Notes: generated by a model not told the origin, from the letters alone. A DNA stretch of 64,000 nt from Magnaporthiopsis rhizophila (GCA_003049465.1 PYSS01000012.1:186001-250000); one strand, 5' to 3'. Counted from the stretch's first letter, positions 1 through 12,911 are shown. Made by a program: numbers and translations.

Positions 1-3000
1 GAGAGACAGCGTGCAGCCAGCCGGGCGCCGGCAGCCGCAGGAGGTGGAAAGTCCGAAAGGTACATGCATCCACACTCTTTGGGTGCGGCTCTGGGCGTGT
101 CTACTATAGTACATGGGGTTGTATGCGAGTGCCGTTTTTTTTTTTTTTTTTGATTTTATTTTATATCTATTTTTCGGCCATTCCTTTTTTTCCTCCTGTC
201 GTCTTCTTTCTTTTCTCATATCCCTTCTAGGCTCATTTCAACGGCCGGCATTGACCATCCTGATCCCGCGGGCATAAATCATGGGCCATGATCGACATCT
301 GCGAGTGGGGGCGAGGAAAAAGCCGGTACCGGTATTTTACATAGATGGCTGCGCGTGTCGTGGGCTCGCTCGCTCTCCGCGCTCACCCTTGCCGAGCTGC
401 CGAGCGGCTCTGGGAGCTGAGCTGAGCAAGCGGACAAGGATCAAGACCCGCCGACCTGAGGCGTGCGCTTGGATGCGTTGGTTGACGGGCAGGCAGGCAG
501 TCACAGCACGCAAGGGCGCGCTGCTGCCGCTGCGGCGCACGAGCACAGAGAGAAAGTCAGCCTGCCAGCCTGCTGCCGATGGCGGGCGACTCGCCCTGGG
601 GGTGACGGCGGCGACTTCAGCAGCCGGCCAACACAAAGTGCGGCTGGCTGGGGGACTGGGCAGGGGTGGTCTGGCTGGTCGGCTGTGCCTGTCCCAGGAC
701 GATGCTAGAGGAAAGGCTGGAGGTTGCCAAAAAGAAGCGCGGCTCGTGGAACATGGGCCACGGGAAACTCATCTATCCCAGACCGCGGGTAGAGCGGACA
801 GGGGATGGGTTTGGTCAATATCCCGATCTTTTTCGTTACCACACATCCAAGTTAAGAAGCAGGTAGGCAGGCAGCTATGTTTCTAGATACGCAGGAAGAT
901 GGGGTCTACGAAGGGGAAAGAATCGAGTACCTACCTAGGTCAAGAGTCGTGCAGCTGGCTCGCTCGCTGGTCAGGTCAGCCGGTTCGGCCAGAGGAGTCT
1001 GTGTGGCGGGGCTTCTTTTTGGCCTGGTGCCTTTCCCGCCTTTTTCCACTGTCGTGTTCGCTGGTTGACCGACGGGAGCAAACCTCTTGGCGTGTGCAGA
1101 TGCAGATGCAGACGCAGGTACGGGTGGTCCGAGAGCGACGCTGGAGTTGATACTCTGGCTGGCCTGCGAGTCCGACTCCCGCTGCCATCGGCCTTCTGGA
1201 AGAAGACGTGACATGGCCGGTCGTGTTTCACGTACCTGATTAAATTACGAGGTTGCCCTGGGGGGCCGTCAGGGGAGGCCCGGCGCTTGTTTCGGCTGCT
1301 GCACGACCGCAGTTGGGTTGGCCAGGTGCCATCACACCCGACATCACGTTGGCTGGGGGTCTTGGTGCTGCTCTTCTCCTCCACCACCGTGCGTCCGTGT
1401 CCGTCCACCTGTGCCCCGCCCTGTCCACTCAGCCCCATGGAGGCCAGAGAAACACCGAGCAACTGGCCGCCCCGATCGCGCGCTCTTAACTCGAACCTTT
1501 CATGGGTCGCGGGGTGCGCTCCACTTTGGCCCGAATTCCATTTCTTCAGTGCTCCCATTCGACAATCTGGGCCAGCACCTGCTTCATGCAAGATCCAGGA
1601 ACACCAATCACAAATCCACAAGCTCTCCAGGGCTGTCGTATTGCGCGCGCTAGAGCGAGCCCGAACATGTTACCCCCATTTTGTCGCCTCTCTTTCTTTT
1701 TCTGTGTTTTTTTTTTGTCTCTTTTTTTTTCTCTCCTATTTGTGTGTGTTTTTTTTTTTTTGTTCTTTTGTTCTTGACGCCGCGGTGCCGCTGCTGGTGT
1801 GATTTGTTCCTGTGGCTGGCCCAACCAGCTACGTCGTAGTCGTTTGTTTCATCGAGCTCGGTTTCAAGTTGGGTTGCTCTTGACTGGATCCCTGATGCCC
1901 ACTCGAGCTTTTGGAAGGTGCAGAAGAAAGAATGAGAAAAGAAAAAATACGGGACGAGGTCGTGGGGTGAGTGGTCTCGTGCGGCTTCTTCCACAGACCG
2001 AAAGAGTCGGGAGACAGGGTTTCGACGCCCGGCAGGCCAGAACAACGGAGGGAACAACCATGAACGCCTTTGCAAAACAATCCTTGGCCTCATCGAGATG
2101 CACAGGGCGACAAACACTGGGTGAGGAGAGCAGCGTCATTCCTTGCTGTAGGGTCGGGACCGGAAGCGCCAGCACCTATGGGAGGGTGTGGGAGTACCCG
2201 TCATGCATTGCGCAGGTCGACAATTTGAGTGCTGCCATCAGGGAATAGGTGTGATGGGCGAAATGTGGTGGCCACCCGAGGTTGCGGTTGCCGCCACCTC
2301 AGAACTTTCCGAGAGGAAATTCTATTTTCAAGACTGATCCAGGCGGAATCCAGTTACCCCGCCAGTTTGTTTGCCACCACCCGGGCCCCTAGTCACCCGG
2401 CATTGATTCTTTTGTCTGTTTCTCTCTCCAGCTGGGCCTTCAACGGACGTGCGGCCAGGAATTGTGGCCGCTCGTCTAAAAGGTTTCGGGTTGGGGCGAC
2501 GTCCACCCTACCAGATCTCGGTTCCTGAGATTTCTCCATCGGAGATCCCGTGATGCCGCCCGGAGAGCCGCCGGTGTGGATGACAGCCGCTTGCTTCCTT
2601 GGGGCTGTAAACGCTCTTTGGCCATTACTGGGCGGCAACAACGGCGAAGAGGAGGGTAGGGTGGGTATGCACAATGCGGCTGGCCGTACCCTAGTGTGAT
2701 GTGGCGTGATCACAAACAGAGCGAGTGGGCTGTAAATAGAAATCGTCCTAGGTGCTTTTTTGTGGCCGGCGTTCCACGGCCAGAGAAACAGACCGCTGAA
2801 GACTCGAGTGAGGAGGGGGCGCCTTCTGCCGATCACCGTTCAGCGATCAGGATCAAGCCAAGACAGCCACACGCACAGTGAGGAGAGCGGCTAGCGGGAC
2901 AGCCAAACGGCGACGCCTGGCCAGCCGATGGGCCTCCTCAGGCGCCTGGTTAGAGGCAATTCTCCTTGGGCGAGCCCGTGCCGGTGAAGGCGCAGGATGG

Positions 3001-6000
3001 AATAAGCCTAGCCTAGTTTTCTTTTTCTGCTTTTCTTTTTTTTCTTTTTTCTCTTTTCCCCGACACGAGGGGGTCGTGGTAGCGTGTGTGGTCCTCCGTC
3101 GATTTTGAGATTTTGAAACAAGCACAGCAAAAGGACCACCACACTGCTTGCATCATGGATCGGCACCCGACCAAGTCCCAAACAGGCAAAAAATGCTTTT
3201 TACACGGAGGCTGCCATCACATCACATGGAACTGGACCACTGGGCTAAAGCTATCCCCATGGTGGCGCAAGCAAGCAAGCGAGTGGAAGGCTGGCTGCAA
3301 CAAAGTAGAAAAAAGAAGAAAAAAAAGGGACCATGTGATTGTAGGCGATTCGCTGACAACCACTATCACCACTCACCAATACCAATACGGCCGCCGATCC
3401 GGGCGTCGTGTTTGGCTAGCTTGTTTGTTTTGTTTGTTTTGTTGTTTGTTGTTTGCCTGCCTGTCCACCTATCCACGCGCGACATGGGTACGTGGCGCTC
3501 CTCGTCCGCTGCGAAATAACGCGACATGTTTCAAAAAATTGCTTATGTCTAAAAAAATTCCATGTCACACTCGGCCGGCCCAGGCGTGCAACTTCAACTG
3601 GCTCGGGTGGGACAGCGGCCGGCCGGCGCCAGGAAAAGAGGAACAAGGGGAAATTACAAGGGATCCAGCAGGGTAGCCTCGTGTGCGACCTTGCATGCTT
3701 ATCGTTCCCACTGACTGCTACCTACCTGCCTGCCTACCACCCTTACCCTCCCTCTCGACGATGCGCCCGCCGCCTCGGACTTGACATGAGAGCGGCGGTG
3801 GTTGACGACTCCCAACAAGAACCCGCAGGGAGCATCCCCTCTCCGCCGCCGCCGCCGGCCGGGCTTTTTTGCCTTCCTGGTGTGAGCCGGGGTAGCGGGA
3901 CGATCAGGCGAGCAGACAAGCACGTGTAGGTGGCAGTTTGCTGAGTAGCCTGGCGCCGCCGAACCGTTTTGTTCTATGCAGGGCGATGGCCGGGAATGCC
4001 CTCGAGAGACGCTCATCAATGAATGAACGGTCCAGCACATGACGCCTGTGGGGAACGAACGAACGTCTGCGGCACAGGTCACAGGCAGCACCCCTTCCTT
4101 GCTGCGATCCATCATCACTTTACGATATGCAAATCTGCTTACGCCGTACTGGTGCAGCTGGATGTAATGACCTTTTTCCCCTCGAGGCGGGGCAGCATGA
4201 TAGCCTAGCCACCTTCTTCGATCGATACCGGCCGAGTGTGGATCGCCCAGCCATTTCTCCGGAGGCCATGGAGACATCCTTATTCGGCTCCTCCGAACCA
4301 GCAAAAAGTATGTAGTAGTGCCATGGATCGCGTCCCAAAGAACAACAATGGCCATGTCGTACGGTCCCAGCTGCCGGAAGACCAAGATTGTTCCCCTCCG
4401 ATATGGACCCTTTGTCCATTAAGAGGTGTGTTTTTCGGGGATTCCCCGGCTGTCTTTACCCTCTTCTCATCGCGGCCGTCTTTCTTGGTTGGTTTTTTTT
4501 TCTTCTTCTTCTCCCCCGTCGCCTTGTCGGTCGGCCGCAGGTTTCGGACAATGCTAGACGACGATCAAACGGGTCCACCTGCCCTTTCCGGCCTATCTGC
4601 ACATCCCCCACCCGCATCACCACCACCATCACCCGCCGACAACGACGGAAAAGCTGTTCAAGGCGGCTGACTGAGGGTGCTCCATGGCTTCGGTGAATCA
4701 CCTCCTTTTGGTTTAGTTCTGCGAGTCGTTTTTTTTCTTCTCCGTGATTTGTTTATTCAGCTTTGGGCACCTGGTCCTCACTTTACTGATTCGCTCGGCT
4801 GATTCTGCGGCTTGCTCCCTCTGTACCTGTAGGCAGGCTCAAATTTGTTTGTTTCCTCCATCACACAAAACCTTGCCCTTGTCCACCGAGTGAGGACCTG
4901 CCTTCCCACGCCGTTGGGCTGTCCCCCTGCGTCGTCGACGACGGATACTTTTCCCTTTTGGTAGTGAAAGGCCGTCGTCCGGCCCACGATGGGTGAAATT
5001 ATACGCGGTAGTTTCCCATAGACTTTCTTTTACACATGCGTCACCGACAGCCGGCCGCACTGGCCTCGCCCCAACTTCTGTCGCCGAGGTGCGATGACAC
5101 CCGGGTTTGCATGCATCTCGGCTCGGTTCTAGGCCCCAACTTTCATGCCGAAGGGAAGAGAAAAGAAGAAAAACAAGCTTACGTACGGTATAATGACCTG
5201 CAGCGGTACAAGAGACGGGATGAGAGATCTCTCAAAAAGGTGGACTGATACCGGACGGAAGGGAACCTAAAGACAAGCAAGCTGCGGGCAAAAAGACAAG
5301 ACGCGCCGCTGTTGGACGGTCGTTCGGCGGTTCGAATAGCCGTGGTCTCTTCCTAACGGGGCTGGCGGGCGAAGTTCTACGACTAATGGAAAGCCGAGCG
5401 GGAGGAGGAACTGGATGGGAGGGATCTCCACCCAGCCAACCGAGCCGGCAGCAAGCAAGTTGAGACTGTCTCGCGATATCTTGACAGGTCAGCCGGCGAC
5501 AAATCAGCGAGGAGCCGGTGCCGCTATCCATGGGAAGCCCAATCCCGTCCAACGCTGTTTTTTGCACAGCCTCAATGGAACATCCAAGACACGCAGCACA
5601 CCCCCGTCCACTGGTTGGCGTGTGCGCGTGCCTTTTGGCCCATCAGCAAACACAAAAAGTAAGCAGTCTGCCGTCTTATGGTGGGTGGAGGGGCATGCAC
5701 GCGCGCAAAAGGTGACTGGGATGTTTGCTGGGGTGGATCCCAAGAACGATGGATGGGATGGGCTTCTCGTGGTCCAGGCCTTTTTTTTTGTTTTTCGTTT
5801 TCTTTTTCTTTTCTCTTTCTTTTTTCCTCGGGCCTTCGGGCTTATTTTCTTGCTTCGCCCTTTTGGGCAGGACGAGCCGGGGCATGGATGGAGCGCCTCG
5901 GTGCGGTGTGGGAATCATCACAGTAGCCGCTATCCCAAAACGGGCGCTAGCGTACAAAAACCTGCGACCCAAGCTATTTCTGAAGCACTGCGCCAGGCGT

Positions 6001-7636
6001 GTTTCAGATTGACAGGGGCACTGCCCGTCTGTGTTGGCTGCGACATGGATGCATGGCCAGCCCCGATGTGACCTTGGGCCGACCGCTGCTGCCACTGGAC
6101 TGACTGCTGGACCGAGAGGAGCGCAAGTTTGTGTGTGCGCACACCACCCTATTTTGGGTCCTCCATTCGACAAAGTCGCTCTCTCCCCTCTCTTTTCTTT
6201 TTCAGATTGGGCTTGGCCTATAACAGACAAGACCACCATCATCACGTGTGCGTCCACCGAGTTAAATCTTGCTCCACCTGCAGTGGCGCGCCGGTGGCCC
6301 TGTTTAGACCTGACAGCGGGCATCATTCCATTCCATCTTACATCCGTACCATGGAAGGGACTCGCTGTTATGTTGGGGCGGGTCACTCGCTACGCTACGC
6401 CCAAGACAACGCCAATTCCGCCTGCGTATTGTTGTCTATCGGGAACTTAAACCAGGGCGGCATTTAGAGGGAGGATCAGAAAAGAAGGAATGGATGGGAT
6501 GGATGCCGTCACCTGTCTCTCTCTGATGTGTGGTTGCCGATCAAAAAGTTCAACCACGGACATGCGGCTAACTGGCTGGCGGTCCGACCGGCTGGTTGGC
6601 CTGGCCCAACTTTGCCAAGAGCCGCCGCCGCATCTTTGATCGGTCGGTTTTGATGGACGGGAAGGGTTTACTTTTTGCTGGCAGCGTCGAGGCTCAAGCC
6701 GATCCCAGGGCTCGGACGTCCAGCACAAATCTCTTTTCTGTGCAACCGCTCAGGAGGCCGGAAATTATGCAGTGCATCGTATGGTGGTAGAGATTTTGGG
6801 TCGTGACCTCCATCGTCAAAATGAAGGGACCCATTGGCAATTGCTGCATCTCTTGTGGAGGGCGGAAGCGAGCGGGCCTTGATGTTTTCCAATGCTTACA
6901 TACTGCCGCCCCACGCCAGCCGGCCAGCCCAAGAATCTGTCTGTCTCTTCGCCGGACGGACGCACGCAAGGGACCGCACCATTGCCACCGGCGCCGCTAG
7001 CACCAACAGCCCAGAGAAGCATCGTTCATGTCCGGTGGCAACTTGAATTTGCCTGCCGATAGAAAATACCATCACACCGCTGCCCATCGCCCAGAGCGCA
7101 CCCCATCTGGAACCGACCGCTTGTCAGATGATGGGAGGGGAGCTGTGCACAGGGCACAGACTCGCCGAGCTGGACGGGAACGGGAACAGGAACATGCAGG
7201 ATCATGCCCACAAGGACGCCCGGGTCCGCCCCTGTCATGTCCTCGCCGCTCTTGGGCCGTTTTTCTGTCCTGGGGCGAGTCCACCATCCTTGGTCAGGGG
7301 TAACCTGGACGGGCTGCGCGACCATCTCTTCTTTGGTGAGAGGAACAAAATAATATGTCCACAATGAACGAACGGCCCTTGGGGCTATCATCGTGCCACA
7401 GTAGCCAGCCAGTGTATGCATCCCACGTCGAAGGGAGAGGAGGCGCCAGAATTACCCTTTTGTGCAACGCATGAATGTCCTAGGGCAACGGCGATGCGAA
7501 CCGGTGGGCTCGTGCCCAATCATGGCTGCCCCATGCGCCTTGCCAAGCGCCCTCTCCCTTCTTTCTTTTTCTGAGTTGGCAGTCCTGTGGCGACAGCTCC
7601 CCCAGCTGTCCCCGACCTGTAGCGCCCGCCTCGTCC

Positions 7637-7652
7637 AACCGCGCGCGCGGTT
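7637..7652. repeat. perfect 16-bp GC-alternating palindrome
   Basis: The sequence AACCGCGCGCGCGGTT is its own reverse complement and has ten alternating G/C bases at its centre. It lies in the gene-poor region. It could be a binding site for a dimeric factor or a Z-DNA-prone segment, but nothing in the sequence settles its role. Confidence 0.6.
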
Positions 7653-7887
7653 TGTGAGTGGGCGCGCGGGCCTATGCGCATCCGCCGCCCTCCCCCAGGG
7701 ATCAGGCGCTGTGACGGGGGTTCTTTTCTTTTTGGGTTTATTTTGGAGACGGAAGCATATCGCCGCTAGGCCGCCACCCTCATGCGCACTTCGTCAACAC
7801 CACCTTCACTCCGATGCGGGGCGCTACTAGCTAGCCAGGGGGCCCTCATGTCTACCACCGAGCTGCTGGTGGATGGGATACCGCGCT

Positions 7888-7914
7888 TGCTAGAAAGAAA
7901 CCGGCTTTCTAGCA
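7888..7914. repeat. 10-bp-stem hairpin followed by a T run
   Basis: Arms TGCTAGAAAG (7888-7897) and CTTTCTAGCA (7905-7914) are perfect reverse complements around a 7-nt loop. Seven T residues follow at 7918-7924. This looks like the 3' end of a structured RNA or an RNA polymerase III stop, but I see no tRNA or other RNA gene upstream. Confidence 0.5.
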
Positions 7915-8843
7915 CCGTTTTTTTCATCTAGCCACAAGGCACTATTGGGAAGATGGGCTCGCGTGGTTTGATGTGCTACAACGACCGATCCAGGATGCGA
8001 CTCTTTCGTTGACCTCGTCCATGGTGGTCCGGAGACGTCATGGTCAGCTCACAGAGCGAGATCAGTATCGGGGTGTATGCCATGTCCTTGCCATCCAGTC
8101 TCTCGCGCCGTCGGGAGCCGTTCCCGATTCATGACGTCCCCAGCAGCTTTTGCGCGCAAGTCCGCCGCCACGACACTACAACTCATCCTCCTCATCCTCA
8201 TCCACACCCCCTCTTCCCCGCCGAAAGCAAAGAAGGCAAGCACGACGAAACGGAGGGGGCGAGCTCAGATATTGTATCTAGCAGCTGCGGTGATGGATGC
8301 CCTCTCTCTCCCTCCAGTCTGTGCTCGTGCATCCGGCGGCGTGCCTCAATTCTTGGATAGTGATATGCGGCATGTGTCACAAGTACAGCACAGCGTCCTT
8401 TTTTATTTTCCCCTCAAATAAGAACCAAAGCAGGCAACTGCCAGGCGAGGCGGGCGTTGCAGTCGCCGGCGCGCAAAGCGGGTTCGGCTCACGGACCACG
8501 GACCGCGCTTTTTTGACTGGGTTGGATTATTACGGATCCATCAGAGACCGACCGGACCAGGAGGCATTGACCATCCAGAGTGGAGACGGATGGGAGCCAG
8601 AGCCAGAGCCAGAAGATGGAGAGAGGGATCAGAAAAAAAAGAAAGGTGAAAGAGCCAGCAATCATCACCGGGATGGCCTGGGCAAGCGACGCACGGAGAC
8701 CCAGGCCAAAAAGTCGAGGGAACATCAGGGGAGGTGCGGAGTCGTGCCCTGGCCCCAACCCCTGCATTGGCCCTTGCTTGCCCTGACCCTGGTCGCTATT
8801 GTCCGAATGGGAATAGCGGGTGGGGCTCTGTTTTTAGGGCCGC

Positions 8844-8860
8844 TTTTTTTTTTTTTTTTT

Positions 8861-8892
<32 letters not shown>

Positions 8893-8921
8893 CCTCTCCT
8901 CATCTTCTTTTTTTTTTTTTT
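8844..8921. repeat. long poly-T / pyrimidine tract
   Basis: The run 8844-8892 is all T apart from one C, and a second T run lies at 8908-8921. An undetermined base (N) lies about 100 bp downstream at 9020, so the exact length here may be an assembly estimate. Confidence 0.9.
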
Positions 8922-9019
8922 CCCTCTTTCCTCCCCTCCTTAACCCCTCTTTTCTGCCCTAAACAAGTCCCTATCTGTCAATGCCTTCCATGCATCCATC
9001 GTTACGTACACCCAGCCTN

Positions 9020-9020
9020 G
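9020..9020. other. undetermined base (N)
   Basis: This is the only ambiguous base I noticed in the window. It lies shortly after a long homopolymer tract and outside any gene. Confidence 0.95.
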
Positions 9021-10292
9021 CTTTGCGTTACTCGCCGAATCCCCACATTTAGCACATCTCCCCCCACCAGGACCGTGATCTTTGCTTCCCCTGTGCTTGT
9101 TTGTGCTCGTAGTTTTGTAGCCGGGGCACCCACCCGTTCTCCACACCCCTCTGGTCCAATGCCCAATGCTGGGTTGGGTGGGAGGAAAAAAGAGAGCGAG
9201 CAAGGCAACGCTCTCCAGCACAGGCGGCGCGTCCACACCAGTCCCCCAAGGCCGGCCAGCAAGCGACAAATGCACACACCCACACCCTCGAATCCCCAGG
9301 TCGACGGGGGACACACGCCTTCTTTTTTAGCCAGCAGGCCACTTTGCCTACCACCGAGCCACCAGTACCCGACCAGCAGCCACACAAAAGTCGGCCAGCC
9401 AGCCGATGCATGCCCCCTCCCTCGGTCGCGCAAAAATCATTAAACCCCCAGCCCTTCGCTCTCTCGCCAGTCCACCCACGTCCCTTTATTCAAGACTCTT
9501 CCCTTCCCTCCCCCTTTTTTTCTTTTTTTTTCACACCCCTTCCTCCCAAACTTTTTGTCGCTTTGTTCGCGAGGAGGTTATCCCCCTTTTTTATTTTCTC
9601 CCACATCTGTTCACATCCTGTCTCCGTGGAGTCGCAGACAGTCATTTTTTGTGCCATTTCGCTTGTCTTGTCCCCAGCACTTCGCTTCTCCACGCGGCCT
9701 TCTTCTTCCGACACGCAGCGTCGCAAACTCGCCCTGCCATCCTGTCGGTTTGATAACCACTAGTGCTCGGGAAGATCCATTCTCTCTCAACGGCAGTCGC
9801 CTTTCGTTTTCTTGGGTGCGCATGGTCTTGGTGTTTCTATAATCCACCTAATCACGTTCGACTCGTTGTTTACTCGCCTGCCCCTGCCAGAGCAGCCCAG
9901 GCCGGTCGGTTTATCGAAGCCCGAGGACGTCGCATCTCCACCCGTCTGCCTCCACAGCAACTGCTACCAGTCGCCCATTTCCTTTTTATACAAACGCGCA
10001 CCTAGACGGTGCACTGCTGGTGCCTCTCCCACCCTGCGCTTGAAGCTGTTGGGTCGGTCGACTTCCGCCGCACGTTCACACACATCATCCTCCGGGCTGG
10101 ACTCGAAGTTCCTCGTTCGCAACAAAACATCAAAGCAAGACATCACGATACGACAGCATCCCGCACACAGGCAGCGCCTGCCCGACTGCGATCCCATCTG
10201 CGCGCCAACCATCGAAATCTCCTGATCGCCCGACGACGAGTTCGGACACGGACTCGCCGCCTTCCATCTTTTTATCGTGGCGACTGTTCATC

Positions 10293-12911
10293 ATGTATCC
10301 TCATAATGCTGGCGTCGCGCCCGCGCCCCAAAAACCAGAGACCTTCATGCTCAGCACAGAGGCACAGCAGGCATTGCCACACGATGCCCAGGTCGCTCTG
10401 CAACAAGTGGACAACTGTAGGTTCTGGCCCAGCCATGTGTTCTCCCTCGGGATGCGCGCACTTTGAGCAAACCGTGAACCTAGCCCGAGGCTAACCGTCA
10501 CCAGTGAAATACTTTCTCATCTCCGCGCCCGTCGATTGGCAACCCGACCAGTACATCAGGAGGTTTCTGCTACCAACGGGCGAGTACGTTTCGTGCGTGC
10601 TATGGAACAACCTCTTCCACATCTCGGGCACCGACATCGTGCGATGCCTCTCCTTCAGGTTCCAGGCCTTTGGCCGCCCGGTCAAGAACTCCAAGAAGTT
10701 CGAGGAGGGCATCTTTTCGGATCTGCGCAACCTGAAGTCCGGCACCGACGCCTCGCTGGAGGAGCCCAAGAGCCAGTTCCTCGACTTCCTCTACAAGAAC
10801 AACTGCATCAGGACACAGAAGAAGCAGAAGGTGTTCTACTGGTACAGTGTACCACACGACCGCCTCTTTCTCGACGCTCTTGAGCGGGATCTGAAGAGGG
10901 AGAAGATGGGTCAGGAGGCCACCACCATGGCCGTCAGCGAGCCGGCTCTGTCCTTCCAGTACGACTCGTCGCAGTCGCTGTACGAGCAGCTGACCAAGGC
11001 GCAGCAAGCCAACTCGTCGTCCTTCAACGCCCAGCAGGTCTCCTTCCCTCCTTCGCAGTCGACTTCCCCCGTCATGAGGGCAATGGACTCGATGCCGCCA
11101 CCCCAGATGATGCCCCAGACCATGCCGCAGTCCATGGCCCCTTCGATGCCTCAACAAATGCCCCAGTCGATGGCCCCTTTAGCCGACGGCCTGGAGGCCA
11201 TGGTCCCGTATGGAGCCATGGCCATGGCCCCAGCCATGGGCGCACAGCCGGCCGTCAAGAGGGAGCCTGACTACAACCGCGGCGTCCAGTACAACCAGAA
11301 CGGCGTTCCCATCCAGGGCCACCACCGTCACGCCTCGATGCCCGCCTACGGTCTGGAGTACTCGCCTGCGCCCTCTTTCGTCTCTTCCCAGTACGACGAC
11401 TACGGCAACCGGGGCATCTCGTTCGAGCCTCTCACGCCTCCTCAACAGGCCCTTGGAATCGGCGCCGAGCCGGCCTATATCGCCAACGAGGAGACGGGTC
11501 TCTACACGGCCATTCCTGACCACCTGAACGGTGTCAATGGCCTCAACAACATGATCCAGCTGCCTCCTTCGAACCTGGCCGGCCCGCAGTTCGCCAGGTC
11601 GTACGGTTCCAACAACGTCTACTCGGTTATTGAGGGTTCCCCAACATACAAGCAGAGGAGGCGGCGGTCGTCAATCCCGCCAGGCATGTCGGCGATTGCG
11701 GCCGCAACTGCGGCGGCGACTGCACACAGGCCTTCGGACCTGCGCAGGTCGGTGTCTGCCTCGGTCGGACCCGTCGCTGAGGGTGACGAGTCGCTCGACA
11801 ACTCTCCCCCCGGCCTCATCTACAGCAACCAGGGAATGCCGATGGCGCCGCACCCGAGGGAAGCCATGGACCAGCTTTCGCGCCACGGCACGCCGCTCTC
11901 GACGGTCGAGGGCAGCCCCGGACCGCACTCGATGACGCTGCCGCAGCAGCCGGGTCAGCAGGACTACTCTGCCCTGCTTCCCGACGAGATTGGTGGCCCC
12001 ATGGATGAGCGCAGGGCGATGCAGGGCGGAGCCAACGTGATCCGCAGGGCACGCTCGGCGACCGTCATGGAGCTTGGCCCGTACCCGCAGAAGTCGCACT
12101 CATGCCCGATCCCCACATGTGGTCGGCTCTTCAAGAGACTCGAGCACCTGAAGCGGTAAGACCGGGACTACATTTCTTTTGTTGGCAGAGCCTCCTCCCC
12201 CAAACGCGAAAACCTAACCAAAAAAGCGAAACCAACCAAACCCGACCGCCGTGTTTCTGACCATCCAACTCTCCAGACACGTGAGAACCCATACACAAGA
12301 AAGACCCTACATTTGCCCTTATTGTAGCAAGGCCTTCTCCCGATCAGACAACCTAGCACAGTATGCCCCCTGTCTTTTCCTTGATGTACCTTTCCTTTGT
12401 TCGATCCTCGTTGGAAGCTGTTGTGCGCCTGCTATGTATAAACCAAAACCATCGATGAGATTGAGTCGCAAGAGCCAAGCAAGAAACCGCCGCCAGCGCC
12501 ACGCCACGCCACAACACAGCAGCAGCACAACACTTCTACGGGAGCGACATTATTTGACTTGCACAAAGGGCAGAGGAGCTAACACATTTTTTGCCCTCCA
12601 GACACAAGCGCACGCACGACAGGGCAGACGGTGGCGACGGCAGCCTGCTTCTCTCGGGCGAGGAAGACGAGGAGTACTCGGGCGAGGACCAGCTCGGATC
12701 GCTCGAGGAGGCGTCGCCGACATCGGACGGCGGCTACGTCACTGCCTCGCTGAACTCGGTCGCCAACGGCGGCAACCCGGGAGCATCGACAGCGTCGAGC
12801 CCGCACTCTGCCATGGTGTCGCACGCCCCCACCTTCAACAGTCTGCAGACCCTCAGCATGCCCATGCAGATGAGCCAACCACAGCCCATCAACGCCGGTG
12901 GCATGATGTGA
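10293..12911 (+). CDS. STE12: STE12-type transcription factor (STE homeodomain plus two C2H2 zinc fingers)
   Basis: Nuclear DNA-binding factor that acts downstream of the pheromone/invasive-growth MAP kinase; in filamentous fungi it controls mating and invasive structures (family knowledge). Four exons: 10293-10416, 10505-12155, 12277-12360, 12602-12911, giving 722 aa. The start is the first ATG of an exon reading MYPHNAGVAP, which joins in phase to the STE domain (about residues 43-170, with ISAPVDWQPDQ and FHISGTDIVRCLSFRFQAFG). Two zinc fingers follow: C575, C580, H593, H597 and C605, C608, H621, H625. The first is split by intron 2, and the second is split just before its histidine pair by intron 3. 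Between the DNA-binding regions lies a Met/Pro/Gln-rich stretch (DNA 11091-11180). The zinc fingers mark it as the filamentous-fungal form; budding-yeast Ste12 lacks them. Exon 3 is 84 nt with matching phases at both ends, so skipping it keeps the frame. Confidence 0.95.

Larger units (their letters stand above)
1..10292. other. 10-kb gene-poor region upstream of STE12
   Basis: No convincing gene was found on either strand. The longest open frames (up to 236 codons) are low-complexity, rich in Arg, Pro, Lys or Phe, resemble no family I know, and often run through homopolymer tracts. The DNA holds many T-rich pyrimidine tracts on the + strand (for example near 134-151, 1677-1766, 3015-3060, 5785-5830, 8844-8937 and 9498-9590), short CAGG/CTGC repeats and many GGCCGG-type palindromes. 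The last kilobase is strongly pyrimidine-rich, as in many fungal promoters and 5' leaders. It may be a very long STE12 control region, host a noncoding RNA, or contain a gene too diverged to see. Confidence 0.6.

Noticed and set aside
5676..6386. 236-codon minus-strand open frame in the gene-poor region
   Set aside because: Runs through a T tract (poly-Lys in the product), has no domain and no supporting splice or start context.
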